This document shows, in pieces, positions 1 through 13,636 of a DNA stretch of 64,000 bases. Under the pieces are notes generated by a model. It was given only the letters and a program-made list of their open reading frames with translations, did not search any database and was not told the DNA's origin. The position numbers and the translations under genes are program-made. Origin of the DNA: Argentina anserina (taxonomy: Eukaryota; Streptophyta; Magnoliopsida; Rosales; Rosaceae). Each line of letters opens with the position of its first letter. The first letter of the stretch is position 1. Where the stretch lies: contig NW_026089445.1 in the NCBI RefSeq assembly GCF_933775445.1, positions 360,438 through 424,437 on the forward strand, written 5' to 3'.

Positions 1-1007
1 AAAGATACGCAAACGATGTAAAGATACACAATTGGAATAGTAAAGATACGCAAACGATGTAAAGATACACAATTGGAATAGTAAAGATACGCAAACGATG
101 TAAAGATACTCAGTTTGAAAGAAACACACTCCCACACTTGCAAAACTCTCAAATACAATAGAAATTCGCATCATAAGCCTTACAGAATGATACTCAAACG
201 AGAAATGAAAAGATACACAATTGGAATAGTAAAGATACGCAAACGATGTAAAGATACTCAGTTTGAAAGAACACACTCCCACACTTGCAAAACTCTCAAA
301 TACAATAGAAACTCGCATCAGAAGCCTTACAGAAAGTTACTCAAAGGGGAAATGAAAAGATACACAATTGGAATAGTAAAGATACGTAAACGATGTAAAG
401 ATACTCAGTTTGAAAGAAACACACTCCCACACTTGCAAAACTCTCAAATTCAATAGAAACTCGCATCAGAAAGCCTTACATAAAGATACTCAAACGAGAA
501 ATGAAAAGATACACAATGGGAATAGTAAAGATACGCAAACGATGTAAAGATACTCAGTTTGAAAGAAACACACTCCCACACTTGCAAAACTCTCAAATAC
601 AATAGAAACTCGCAACAGAAAGCCTTACAGAAAGATACTCAAACAAGAAATGAAAAGATACACAATTGGAATAGTAAATATACGCAAACGATGTAAAGAT
701 ACACAATTGGAATAGTAAAGATACGCAAACGATGTAAAGATACTTAGTTTGAAAGAAACACACTCCCACACTTGCAAAACTCTCAAATTCAATAGAAACT
801 CGCATCCGAAAGCCTTACAGAAAGATACTCAAACGAGAAATGAAAAGATACTCAATTGGAATAGTAAAGATACGCACACGATGTAAAGATACACAATTAG
901 AATAGTAAAGATACGCAAACGATGTAAAGATACACAATTGGAATAGTAAAGATACGGAAACGATGTAAAGATACACAATTGGAATAGTAAAGATACGCAA
1001 ACGATGT
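1..1007 (+). repeat. HOR A, partial copy cut by the left window edge
   Basis: It opens inside a run of short arms (at least two and a half 41 bp units visible) and ends with the first four-fold block. Positions 115 onward match 4334 onward at a constant 4,219 bp offset. This includes the GAAAGAACACAC one-base-deleted monomer near 268 and the CAAAGGGGAAATG variant near 345. Confidence 0.88.
844..1007 (+). repeat. Four-fold 41 bp short-arm block, copy 1
   Basis: Four consecutive 41 bp units make the longest short-arm run seen, giving a 272 bp monomer. The units differ from each other. The first has TACTCAATTGG and ACACGATGT, the second AATTAGAATAG, the third ACGGAAACG, and the fourth is consensus. 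That ordered set of variants acts as a fingerprint for HOR type A. Confidence 0.95.
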
Positions 1008-3602
1008 AAAGATACTCAGTTTGAAAGAAACACACTCCCACACTTGCAAAACTCTCAAATTCAATAGAAACTCGCATCAGAAGCCTTACAGAAAGATACT
1101 CAAACGAGAAATGAAAAGATACACAATTGGAATAGTAAAGATACGCAAACGATGTAAAGATACACAATTGGAATAGTAAAGATACGCAAACGATGTAAAG
1201 ATACTCAGTTTGAAACAAACACACTCCCACACTTGCAAAACTCTCAAATTCAATAGAAACTCGCATCCGAAAGCATTACAGAAAGATACTCAAACGAGAA
1301 ATGAAAAGATACACAATTGGAATAGTAAAGATACGCAAACGATGTAAAGATACACAATTGGAATAGTAAAGATACGCAAACGATGTAAAGATACTCAGAT
1401 TGAAAGAAACACACTCCCACACTTGCAAAACTCTCAAATACAATAGAAACTCGCATCAGAAGCCTTACAGAAAGATACTCAAACGAGAAATGAAAAGATA
1501 CACAATTGGAATAGTAAAGATACGCAAACGATGTAAAGATACTCAGTTTGAAAGAAACACACTCCCACACTTGCAAAACTCTCAAATACAATAGAAACTC
1601 GCATCAGAAAGCCTTACAGAAAGATACTCAAACGAGAAATGAAAAGATACACAATTGGAATAGTAAAGATACGCAAACGATGTAAAGATACACAATTGGA
1701 ATAGTAAAGATACGCAAACGATGTAAAGATACTCAGTTTGAAACAAACACACTCCCACACTTGCAAAACTCTCAAATTCAATAGAAACTCGCATCCGAAA
1801 GCATTACAGAAAGATACTCAAACGAGAAATGAAAAGATACACAATTGGAATAGTAAAGATACGCAAACGATGTAAAGAGACACAATTGGAATAGTAAAGA
1901 TACGCAAACGATGTAAAGATACTCAGTTTGAAAGAAACACACTCCCACACTTGCAAAACTCTCAAATACAATAGAAATTCGCATCATAAGCCTTACAGAA
2001 TGATACTCAAACGAGAAATGAAAAGATACACAATTGGAATAGTAAAGATACGCAAACGATGTAAAGATACTCAGTTTGAAAGAACACACTCCCACACTTG
2101 CAAAACTCTCAAATACAATAGAAACTCGCATCAGAAGCCTTACAGAAAGTTACTCAAAGGGGAAATGAAAAGATACACAATTGGAATAGTAAAGATACGC
2201 AAACGATGTAAAGATACTCAGTTTGAAAGAAACACACTCCCACACTTGCAAAACTCTCAAATTCAATAGAAACTCGCATCAGAAAGCCTTACAGAAAGTT
2301 ACTCAAACGGAAATGAAAAGATACATAATTGGAATAGTAAAGATACGCAAACGATGTAAAGATACTCAGTTTGAAAGAAACACACTCCCACACTTGCAAA
2401 ACTCTCAAATACAATAGAAACTCGCATCAGAAAGCCTTACATAAAGATACTCAAACGAGAAATGAAAAGATACACAATGGGAATAGTAAAGATACGCAAA
2501 CGATGTAAAGATACTCAGTTTGAAAGAAACACACTCCCACACTTGCAAAACTCTCAAATACAATAGAAATTCGCATCATAAGCCTTACAGAATGATACTC
2601 AAACGAGAAATGAAAAGATACACAATTGGAATAGTAAAGATACGCAAACGATGTAAAGATACTCAGTTTGAAAGAAACACACTCCCACACTTGCAAAACT
2701 CTCAAATACAATAGAAACTCGCATCAGAAAGCCTTACAGAAAGATACTCAAAGAAGAAATGAAAAGATACACAATTGGAATAGTAAAGATACGCAAACGA
2801 TGTAAAGATACACAATTGGAATAGTAAAGATACGCAAACGATGTAAAGATACTCAGTTTGAAAGAACACACTCCCACACTTGCAAAACTCTCAAATACAA
2901 TAGAAACTCGCATCAGAAGCCTTACAGAAAGTTACTCAAAGGGGAAATGAAAAGATACACAATTGGAATAGTAAAGATACGCAAACGATGTAAAGATACT
3001 CAGTTTGAAAGAAACACACTCCCACACTTGCAAAACTCTCAAATTCAATAGAAACTCGCATCAGAAAGCCTTACATAAAGATACTCAAACGAGAAATGAA
3101 AAGATACACAATGGGAATAGTAAAGATACGCAAACGATGTAAAGATACTCAGTTTGAAAGAAACACACTCCCACACTTGCAAAACTCTCAAATACAATAG
3201 AAACTCGCAACAGAAAGCCTTACAGAAAGATACTCAAACAAGAAATGAAAAGATACACAATTGGAATAGTAAATATACGCAAACGATGTAAAGATACACA
3301 ATTGGAATAGTAAAGATACGCAAACGATGTAAAGATACTTAGTTTGAAAGAAACACACTCCCACACTTGCAAAACTCTCAAATTCAATAGAAACTCGCAT
3401 CCGAAAGCCTTACAGAAAGATACTCAAACGAGAAATGAAAAGATACTCAATTGGAATAGTAAAGATACGCACACGATGTAAAGATACACAATTAGAATAG
3501 TAAAGATACGCAAACGATGTAAAGATACACAATTGGAATAGTAAAGATACGGAAACGATGTAAAGATACACAATTGGAATAGTAAAGATACGCAAACGAT
3601 GT
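1008..3602 (+). repeat. HOR A copy, 2,595 bp
   Basis: It runs from the monomer after the first four-fold block to the end of the second. It is longer than the other full copies (2,233 and 1,624 bp). The CATAAGCC/CAAAGGGGAAATG monomer pair near 1.97-2.17 kb is partly repeated near 2.57-2.95 kb, suggesting an internal unequal duplication. Confidence 0.85.
3439..3602 (+). repeat. Four-fold 41 bp block, copy 2
   Basis: It has the same ordered unit variants as the block at 844-1007, exactly 2,595 bp downstream. The shared order shows that the block was duplicated as part of a larger unit and did not expand independently. Confidence 0.95.
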
Positions 3603-5226
3603 AAAGATACTCAGTTTGAAAGAAACACACTCCCACACTTGCAAAACTCTCAAATTCAATAGAAACTCGCATCAGAAGCCTTACAGAAAGATACTCAAAC
3701 GAGAAATGAAAAGATACACAATTGGAATAGTAAAGATACGCAAACGATGTAAAGATACACAATTTGAATAGTAAAGATACGCAAACGATGTAAAGATACT
3801 CAGTTTGAAACAAACACACTCCCACACTTGCAAAACTCTCAAATTCAATAGAAACTCGCATCCGAAAGCATTACAGAAAGATACTCAAACGAGAAATGAA
3901 AAGATACACAATTGGAATAGTAAAGATACGCAAACGATGTAAAGATACTCAGTTTGAAAGAAACACACTCCCACACTTGCAAAACTCTCAAATTCAATAG
4001 AAACTCGCATCAGAAAGCCTTACATAAAGATACTCAAACGAGAAATGAAAAGATACACAATGGGAATAGTAAAGATACGCAAACGATGTAAAGATACTCA
4101 GTTTGAAAGAAACACACTCCCACACTTGCAAAACTCTCAAATACAATAGAAACTCGCATCAGAAAGCCTTACAGAAAGATACTCAAACGAGAAATGAAAA
4201 GATACTCAATTGGAATAGTAAAGATACGCAAACGATGTAAAGATACACAATTGGAATAGTAAAGATACGCAAACGATGTAAAGATACACAATTGGAATAG
4301 TAAAGATACGCAAACGATGTAAAGATACTCAGTTTGAAAGAAACACACTCCCACACTTGCAAAACTCTCAAATACAATAGAAATTCGCATCATAAGCCTT
4401 ACAGAATGATACTCAAACGAGAAATGAAAAGATACACAATTGGAATAGTAAAGATACGCAAACGATGTAAAGATACTCAGTTTGAAAGAACACACTCCCA
4501 CACTTGCAAAACTCTCAAATACAATAGAAACTCGCATCAGAAGCCTTACAGAAAGTTACTCAAAGGGGAAATGAAAAGATACACAATTGGAATAGTAAAG
4601 ATACGCAAACGATGTAAAGATACTCAGTTTGAAAGAAACACACTCCCACACTTGCAAAACTCTCAAATTCAATAGAAACTCGCATCAGAAAGCCTTACAT
4701 AAAGATACTCAAACGAGAAATGAAAAGATACACAATGGGAATAGTAAAGATACGCAAACGATGTAAAGATACTCAGTTTGAAAGAAACACACTCCCACAC
4801 TTGCAAAACTCTCAAATACAATAGAAACTCGCAACAGAAAGCCTTACATAAAGATACTCAAACAAGAAATGAAAAGATACACAATTGGAATAGTAAATAT
4901 ACGCAAACGATGTAAAGATACACAATTGGAATAGTAAAGATACGCAAACGATGTAAAGATACTTAGTTTGAAAGAAACACACTCCCACACTTGCAAAACT
5001 CTCAAATTCAATAGAAACTCGCATCCGAAAGCCTTACAGAAAGATACTCAAACGAGAAATGAAAAGATACTCAATTGGAATAGTAAAGATACGCACACGA
5101 TGTAAAGATACACAATTAGAATAGTAAAGATACGCAAACGATGTAAAGATACACAATTGGAATAGTAAAGATACGGAAACGATGTAAAGATACACAATTG
5201 GAATAGTAAAGATACGCAAACGATGT
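3603..5226 (+). repeat. HOR A copy, contracted to 1,624 bp
   Basis: It ends with the third four-fold block. Relative to the 2,233 bp copy that follows it is shorter by several monomers. It keeps the CATAAGCC, GGGGAAATG and AATGGGAATAG monomers in the same order. A private AATTTGAATAG change is present near 3762. Confidence 0.85.
5063..5226 (+). repeat. Four-fold 41 bp block, copy 3
   Basis: The fingerprint matches copies 1 and 2. It lies 1,624 bp after copy 2 and 4,219 bp after copy 1. The monomer before it also shares the AAATATACGC variant and the ACTTAGTTTG start. Confidence 0.95.
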
Positions 5227-7459
5227 AAAGATACTCAGTTTGAAAGAAACACACTCCCACACTTGCAAAACTCTCAAATTCAATAGAAACTCGCATCAGA
5301 AGCCTTACAGAAAGATACTCAAACGAGAAATGAAAAGATACACAATTGGAATAGTAAAGATACGCAAACGATGTAAAGATACACAATTGGAATAGTAAAG
5401 ATACGCAAACGATGTAAAGATACTCAGTTTGAAACAAACACACTCCCACACTTGCAAAACTCTCAAATTCAATAGAAACTCGCATCCGAAAGCATTACAG
5501 AAAGATACTCAAACGAGAAATGAAAAGATACACAATTGGAATAGTAAAGATACGCAAACGATGTAAAGATACACAATTGGAATAGTAAAGATACGCAAAC
5601 GATGTAAAGATACTCAGATTGAAAGAAACACACTCCCACACTTGCAAAACTCTCAAATACAATAGAAACTCGCATCAGAAGCCTTACAGAAAGATACTCA
5701 AACGAGAAATGAAAAGATACACAATTGGAATAGTAAAGATACGCAAACGATGTAAAGATACTCAGTTTGAAAGAAACACACTCCCACACTTGCAAAACTC
5801 TCAAATACAATAGAAACTCGCATCAGAAAGCCTTACAGAAAGATACTCAAACGAGAAATGAAAAGATACACAATTGGAATAGTAAAGATACGCAAACGAT
5901 GTAAAGATACACAATTGGAATAGTAAAGATACGCAAACGATGTAAAGATACTCAGTTTGAAAGAAACACACTCCCACACTTGCAAAACTCTCAAATTCAA
6001 TAGAAACTCGCATCCGAAAGCCTTACAGAAAGATACTCAAACGAGAAATGAAAAGATACACAATTGGAATAGTAAAGATACGCAAACGATGTAAAGATAC
6101 ACAATTGGAATAGTAAACATACGGAAACGATGTAAAGATACTCAGTTTGAAAGAAACACACTCCCACACTTGCAAACTCTCAAATTCAATAGAAACTCGC
6201 ATCAGAAAGCCTTACAGAAAGATACTCAAACGAGAAATGAAAAGATACTCAATTGGAATAGTAAAGATACGCAAACGATGTAAAGATACACAATTGGAAT
6301 AGTAAAGATACGCAAACGATGTAAAGATACACAATTGGAATAGTAAAGATACGCAAACGATGTAAAGATACTCAGTTTGAAAGAAACACACTCCCACACT
6401 TGCAAAACTCTCAAATACAATAGAAATTCGCATCATAAGCCTTACAGAATGATACTCAAACGAGAAATGAAAAGATACACAATTGGAATAGTAAAGATAC
6501 GCAAACTATGTAAAGATACTCAGTTTGAAAGAAACACACTCCCACACTTGCAAAACTCTCAAATACAATAGAAACTCGCATCAGAAAGCCTTACAGAAAG
6601 ATACTCAAAGAAGAAATGAAAAGATACACAATTGGAATAGTAAAGATACGCAAACGATGTAAAGATACACAATTGGAATAGTAAAGATACGCAAACGATG
6701 TAAAGATACTCAGTTTGAAAGAACACACTCCCACACTTGCAAAACTCTCAAATACAATAGAAACTCGCATCAGAAGCCTTACAGAAAGTTACTCAAAGGG
6801 GAAATGAAAAGATACACAATTGGAATAGTAAAGATACGCAAACGATGTAAAGATACTCAGTTTGAAAGAAACACACTCCCACACTTGCAAAACTCTCAAA
6901 TTCAATAGAAACTCGCATCAGAAAGCCTTACATAAAGATACTCAAACGAGAAATGAAAAGATACTCAATGGGAATAGTAAAGATACGCAAACGATGTAAA
7001 GATACTCAGTTTGAAAGAAACACACTCCCACACTTGCAAAACTCTCAAATACAATAGAAACTCGCAACAGAAAGCCTTACAGAAAGATACTCAAACAAGA
7101 AATGAAAAGATACACAATTGGAATAGTAAATATACGCAAACGATGTAAAGATACACAATTGGAATAGTAAAGATACGCAAACGATGTAAAGATACTTAGT
7201 TTGAAAGAAACACACTCCCACACTTGCAAAACTCTCAAATTCAATAGAAACTCGCATCCGAAAGCCTTACAGAAAGATACTTAAACGAGAAATGAAAAGA
7301 TACTCAATTGGAATAGTAAAGATACGCACACGATGTAAAGATACACAATTAGAATAGTAAAGATACGCAAACGATGTAAAGATACACAATTGGAATAGTA
7401 AAGATACGGAAACGATGTAAAGATACACAATTGGAATAGTAAAGATACGCAAACGATGT
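5227..7459 (+). repeat. HOR A copy, 2,233 bp, 12 monomers
   Basis: Measured monomer lengths in order are 189, 190, 148, 190, 190, 230, 148, 190, 147, 149, 190 and 272 bp, summing to 2,233. The 148 and 147 bp units reflect 1 bp losses at AGAAGCC and GAAAGAACAC. The 230 bp unit reflects GCAAACTCTC with one A lost. It contains an ACTATG variant near 6506. Confidence 0.9.
7296..7459 (+). repeat. Four-fold 41 bp block, copy 4
   Basis: The fingerprint matches the three earlier blocks, 2,233 bp after copy 3. It is preceded by a private TACTTAAACGAG change in the long arm. It is the last four-fold block in the window; later relatives in domain C have only three units. Confidence 0.95.
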
Positions 7460-8596
7460 AAAGATACTCAGTTTGAAAGAAACACACTCCCACACTTGCA
7501 AAACTCTCAAATTCAATAGAAACTCGCATCAGAAGACTTACAGAAAGATACTCAAACGAGAAATGAAAAGATACACAATTGGAATAGTAAAGATACGCAA
7601 ACGATGTAAAGATACACAATTGGAATAGTAAAGATACGCAAACGATGTAAAGATACTCAGTTTGAAACAAACACACTCCCACACTTGCAAAACTCTCAAA
7701 TTCAATAGAAACTCGCATCCGAAAGCATTACAGAAAGATACTCAAACGAGAAATGAAAAGATACACAATTGGAATAGTAAAGATACGCAAACGATGTAAA
7801 GATACACAATTGGAATAGTAAAGATACGCAAACGATGTAAAGATACTCAGATTGAAAGAAACACACTCCCACACTTGCAAAACTCTCAAATACAATAGAA
7901 ACTCGCATCAGAAGCCTTACAGAAAGATACTCAAACGAGAAATGAAAAGATACACAATTGGAATAGTAAAGATACGCAAACGATGTAAAGATACTCAGTT
8001 TGAAAGAAACACACTCCCACACTTGCAAAACTCTCAAATACAATAGAAACTCGCATCAGAAAGCCTTACAGAAAGATACTCAAACGAGAAATGAAAAGAT
8101 ACACAATTGGAATAGTAAAGATACGCAAACGATGTAAAGATACACAATTGGAATAGTAAAGATACGCAAACGATGTAAAGATACTCAGTTTGAAAGAAAC
8201 ACACTCCCACACTTGCAAAACTCTCAAATTCAATAGAAACTCGCATCCGAAAGCCTTACAGAAAGATACTCAAACGAGAAATGAAAAGATACACAATTGG
8301 AATAGTAAAGATACGCAAACGATGTAAAGATACACAATTGGAATAGTAAACATACGCAAACGATGTAAAGATACTCAGTTTGAAAGAAACACACTCCCAC
8401 ACTTGCAAACTCTCAAATTCAATAGAAACTCGCATCAGAAAGCCTTACAGAAAGATACTCAAACGAGAAATGAAAAGATACACAATTGGAATAGTAAAGA
8501 TACGCAAACGATGTAAAGATACACAATTGGAATAGTAAAGATACGCAAACGATGTAAAGATACACAATTGGAATAGTAAAGATACGCAAACGATGT
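7460..8596 (+). repeat. HOR A, final partial copy
   Basis: It matches the first half of the preceding copy at a 2,233 bp offset up to the three-fold short-arm block at 8474-8596. The match includes the GCAAACTCTC deletion near 8405. After that point the expected CATAAGCC monomer is missing and the order changes, marking the edge of domain A. Confidence 0.82.
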
Positions 8597-9993
8597 AAAG
8601 ATACTCAGTTTGAAACAAACACACTCCCACACTTGCAAAACTCTCAAATTCAATAGAAACTCGCATCCGAAAGCATTACAGAAAGATACTCAAACGAGAA
8701 ATGAAAAGATACACAATTGGAATAGTAAAGATACGCAAACGATGTAAAGATACACAATTGGAATAGTAAAGATACGCAAACGATGTAAAGATACTCAGTT
8801 TGAAAGAAACAAACTCCCACACTTGCAAAACACTCAAATTCAATAGAAACTCGCATCAGAAAGCCTTACAGAAAGATACTCAAACGAGAAATGAAAAGAT
8901 ACACAATTGGAATAGTAAAGATACGCAAACGATGTAAAGATACACAATTGGAATAGTAAAGATACGCAAACGATGTAAAGATACTCAGTTTGAAAGAAAC
9001 ACACTCCCACACTTGCAAAACTCTCAAATACAATAGAAACTCGCATCAGAAAGCCTTACAGAAAGATACTCAAAGAAGAAATGAAAAGATACACAATTGG
9101 AATAGTAAAGATACGCAAACGATGTAAAGATACACAATTGGAATAGTAAAGATACGCAAACGATGTAAAGATACTCAGTTTGAAAGAAACACACTCCCAC
9201 ACTTGCAAAACTCTCAAATACAATAGAAACTCGCATCAGAAAGCCTTACAGAAAGATACTCAAACGAGAAATGAAAAGATACACAATTGGAATAGTAAAG
9301 ATACGCAAACGATGTAAAGATACACAATTGGAATAGTAAAGATACGCAAACGATGTAAAGATACTCAGTTTGAAACAAACACACTCCCACACTTGCAAAA
9401 CTCTCAAATTCAATAGAAACTCGCATCCGAAAGCATTACAGAAAGATACTCAAACGAGAAATGAAAAGATACACAATTGGAATAGTAAAGATACGCAAAC
9501 GATGTAAAGATACACAATTGGAATAGTAAAGATACGCAAACGATGTAAAGATACTCAGTTTGAAAGAAACACACTCCCACACTTGCAAAACTCTCAAATT
9601 CAATAGAAACTCGCATCAGAAAGCCTTACAGAAAGATACTCAAACGAGAAATGAAAAGATACACAATTGGAATAGTAAAGATACGCAAACGATGTAAAGA
9701 TACTCAGTTTGAAAGAAACACACTCCCACACTTGCAAAACTCACAAATTCAATAGAAACTCGCATCAGAAAGCCTTACAGAAAGTTACTCAAACGGGAAA
9801 TGAAAAGATACACAATTGGAATAGTAAAGATACGCAAACGATGTAAAGATACTCAGTTTGAAAGAAACACACTCCCACACTTGCAAAACTCTCAAATTCA
9901 ATAGAAACTCGCATCAGAAAGCCTTACATAAAGATACTCAAACGAGAAATGAAAAGATACACAATGGGAATAGTAAAGATACGCAAACGATGT
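8597..9993 (+). repeat. Domain B lead-in, 190 bp-rich, not in HOR register
   Basis: It is a run of mostly 190 bp monomers at regular spacing (near 8840, 9024-9030, 9214, 9410) followed by 149 bp units with CAAACGGGAAATG. It contains a TCAAAGAAGAAATG monomer near 9070, but no deletion junction. It may be an intermediate between domains A and B. Confidence 0.7.
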
Positions 9994-12900
9994 AAAGATA
10001 CTCAGTTTGAAAGAAACACACTCCCACACTTGCAAAACTCTCAAATACAATAGAAATTCGCATCAGAAGCCTTACAGAATGATACTCAAACGAGAAATGA
10101 AAAGATACACAATTGGAATAGTAAAGATACGCAAACGATGTAAAGATACTCAGTTTGAAAGAAACACACTCCCACACTTGCAAAACTCTCAGATACAATA
10201 GAAACTCGCATCAGAAAGCCTTACAGAAAGATACTCAAAGAAGAAATGAAAAGATACACAATTGGAATAGTAAAGATACGCAAACGATGTAAAGATACAC
10301 AATTGGAATAGTAAAGATACGCAAACGATGTAAAGATACTCAGTTTGAAAGAAACACACTCCCACACTTGCAAAACTCTCAAATTCAATAGAAACTCGCA
10401 TCCGAAAGCCTTACAGAAAGATACTCAAACGAGAAATGAAAAGATACACAATTGGAATAGTAAAGATACACAAACGATGTAAAGATACACAATTGGAATA
10501 GTAAACATACGGAAACGATGTAAAGATACTCAGTTTGAAAGAAACACACTCCCACACTTGCAAAACTCTCAAATACAATAGAAACTCGCATCAGAAAGCC
10601 TTACAGAAAGATACTCAAACGAGAAATGAAAAGATACACAATTGGAATAGTAAAGATACGCAAACGATATAAAGATACACAATTGGAATAGTAACACACT
10701 CCCACACTTGCAAAACTCTCAAATACAATAGAAACTCGCATCAGAAGCCTTATAGAAAGATACTCAAACCAGAAATGAAAAGATAAACAATTGGAATAGT
10801 AAAGATACGCAAACGATGTAAAGATACTCAGTTTGAAAGAAACACACTCCCACACTTGCAAAACTCTCAAATACAATAGAAACTCGCATCAGAAGCCTTA
10901 CAGAAAGATACTCAAACGAGAAATGAAAAGATACACAATTGGAATAGTAAAGATACGCAAACGATGTAAAGATACTCAGTTTGAAAGAAACACACTCCCA
11001 CACTTGCAAAACTCTCAAATACAATAGAAACTCGCATCAGAAAGCCTTACAGAAAGATACTCAAACGAGAAATGAAAAGATACACAATTGGAATAGTAAA
11101 GATACGCAAACGATGTAAAGATACACAATTGGAATAGTAAAGATACGCAAACGATGTAAAGATACTCAGTTTGAAACAAACACACTCCCACACTTGCAAA
11201 ACTCTCAAATTCAATAGAAACTCGCATCCGAAAGCATTACAGAAAGATACTCAAACGAGAAATGAAAAGATACACAATTGGAATAGTAAAGATACGCAAA
11301 CGATGTAAAGATACACAATTGGAATAGTAAAGATACGCAAACGATGTAAAGATACTCAGTTTGAAAGAAACACACTCCCACACTTGCAAAACTCTCAAAT
11401 TCAATAGAAACTCGCATCAGAAAGCCTTACAGAAAGATACTCAAACGAGAAATGAAAAGATACACAATTGGAATAGTAAAGATACGTAAACGATGTAAAG
11501 ATACTCAGTTTGAAAGAAACACACTCCCACACTTGCAAAACTCTCAAATTCAATAGAAACTCGCATCCGAAAGCCTTACAGAAAGATACTCAAACGAGAA
11601 ATGAAAAGATACACAATTGGAATAGTAAAGATACACAAACGATGTAAAGATACACAATTGGAATAGTAAACATACGGAAACGATGTAAAGATACTCAGTT
11701 TGAAAGAAACACACTCCCACACTTGCAAAACTCTCAAATACAATAGAAACTCGCATCAGAAAGCCTTACAGAAAGATACTCAAACGAGAAATGAAAAGAT
11801 ACACAATTGGAATAGTAAAGATACGCAAACGATATAAAGATACACAATTGGAATAGTAACACACTCCCACACTTGCAAAACTCTCAAATACAATAGAAAC
11901 TCGCATCAGAAGCCTTATAGAAAGATACTCAAACCAGAAATGAAAAGATAAACAATTGGAATAGTAAAGATACGCAAACGATGTAAAGATACTCAGTTTG
12001 AAAGAAACACACTCCCACACTTGCAAAACTCTCAAATACAATAGAAACTCGCATCAGAAGCCTTACAGAAAGATACTCAAACGAGAAATGAAAAGATACA
12101 CAATTGGAATAGTAAAGATACGCAAACGATGTAAAGATACTCAGTTTGAAAGAAACACACTCCCACACTTGCAAAACTCTCAAATACAATAGAAACTCGC
12201 ATCAGAAAGCCTTACAGAAAGATACTCAAACGAGAAATGAAAAGATACACAATTGGAATAGTAAAGATACGCAAACGATGTAAAGATACACAATTGGAAT
12301 AGTAAAGATACGCAAACGATGTAAAGATACTCAGTTTGAAAGAAACACACTCCCACACTTGCAAAACTCTCAAATTCAATAGAAACTCGCATCAGAAAGC
12401 CTTACAGAAAGATACTCAAACGAGAAATGAAAAGATACACAATTGGAATAGTAAAGATACGCAAACGATGTAAAGATACTCAGATTGAAAGAAACACACT
12501 CCCACACTTGCAAAACTCTCAAATACAATAGAAACTCGCATCAGAAGCCTTACAGAAAGATACTCAAACGAGAAATGAAAAGATACACAATTGGAATAGT
12601 AAAGATACGCAAACGATGTAAAGATACTCAGTTTGAAAGAAACACACTCCCACACTTGCAAAACTCTCAAATACAATAGAAACTCGCATCAGAAAGCCTT
12701 ACAGAAAGATACTCAAAGAAGAAATGAAAAGATACACAATTGGAATAGTAAAGATACGCAAACGATGTAAAGATACACAATAGGAATAGTAAAGATACGC
12801 AAACGATGTAAAGATACTCAGTTTGAAAGAAACACACTCCCACACTTGCAAAACTCTCAAATACAATAGAAACTCGCATCAGAAAGCCTTACAGAAAGAT

Positions 12901-13636
12901 ACTCAAACGAGAAATGAAAAGATACACAATTGGAATAGTAAAGATACGCAAACGATGTAAAGATACACAATTGGAATAGTAAAGATACGCAAACGATGTA
13001 AAGATACTCAGTTTGAAACAAACACACTCCCACACTTGCAAAACTCTCAAATTCAATAGAAACTCGCATCCGAAAGCATTACAGAAAGATACTCAAACGA
13101 GAAATGAAAAGATACACAATTGGAATAGTAAAGATACGCAAACGATGTAAAGATACACAATTGGAATAGTAAAGATACGCAAACGATGTAAAGATACTCA
13201 GTTTGAAAGAAACACACTCCCACACTTGCAAAACTCTCAAATTCAATAGAAACTCGCATCAGAAAGCCTTACAGAAAGATACTCAAACGAGAAATGAAAA
13301 GATACACAATTGGAATAGTAAAGATACGCAAACGATGTAAAGATACTCAGTTTGAAAGAAACACACTCCCACACTTGCAAAACTCTCAAATTCAATAGAA
13401 ACTCGCATCAGAAAGCCTTACAGAAAGTTACTCAAACGGGAAATGAAAAGATACACAATTGGAATAGTAAAGATACGCAAACGATGTAAAGATACTCAGT
13501 TTGAAAGAAACACACTCCCACACTTGCAAAACTCTCAAATTCAATAGAAACTCGCATCAGAAAGCCTTACATAAAGATACTCAAACGAGAAATGAAAAGA
13601 TACACAATGGGAATAGTAAAGATACGCAAACGATGT
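9994..13636 (+). repeat. HOR B copy, expanded to 3,643 bp
   Basis: It carries two 40 bp deletion junctions, at 10692 and 11857, exactly 1,165 bp apart, and the segment between them is duplicated. About twice the usual HOR length fits an internal unequal duplication. A private AATAGGAATAG short arm appears near 12780. Confidence 0.85.
10681..10705 (+). repeat. 40 bp deletion junction, B type (first copy)
   Basis: The sequence passes from the first half of a short arm (AATAGT, ending 10692) directly into AACACACTCCC of the next long arm. It skips the 19 bp second half and the first 21 bp of the long arm. Identical joins end at 11857, 16922, 18724 and 20675. One origin followed by HOR amplification explains all five. 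Confidence 0.93.

Larger units (their letters stand above)
1..8596 (+). repeat. Domain A of the array
   Basis: It is defined by HOR copies that contain the four-fold 41 bp block, the CAAAGGGGAAATG and CATAAGCC long-arm variants, AATGGGAATAG short arms and the AAATATACGC variant. Copies align with offsets of 2,595, 1,624 and 2,233 bp. The right edge is approximate: similarity to the HOR fades near 8.6 kb, where the next monomers take on the GCATCCGAAAGCATT type common in domain B. Confidence 0.8.

Noticed and set aside
115..456. 113-codon plus-strand open frame repeated at 1928 and 4334
   Set aside because: It exists only because two one-base deletions (GAAAGAACAC and AGAAGCC) happen to keep two monomers in frame. 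Neighbouring monomers without them are closed. It is a shadow of the repeat.
829..1266. 145-codon minus-strand open frame, one of many 60-145 codon frames on both strands
   Set aside because: It follows repeat structure exactly, recurs wherever the four-fold short-arm block does, and changes frame between monomers because 41, 149 and 190 are not multiples of three. No conserved domain, no consistent start context and no coding-like substitution pattern is visible. The peptide is a hydrophobic translation of A-rich DNA read in reverse.
9775..9800. CENP-B box-like motif in the CAAACGGGAAATG monomers
   Set aside because: The right half (A..CGGG) fits the 17 bp mammalian CENP-B box, but the essential TTCG at positions 2-5 is absent (the sequence there is AGTT). 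I do not call it a binding site.
10640..10692. Transposon insertion or target-site duplication at the AATAGTAACACAC joins
   Set aside because: No extra sequence is present at the joins. Both sides are ordinary monomer parts and 40 bp are simply missing, so it is a deletion scar.
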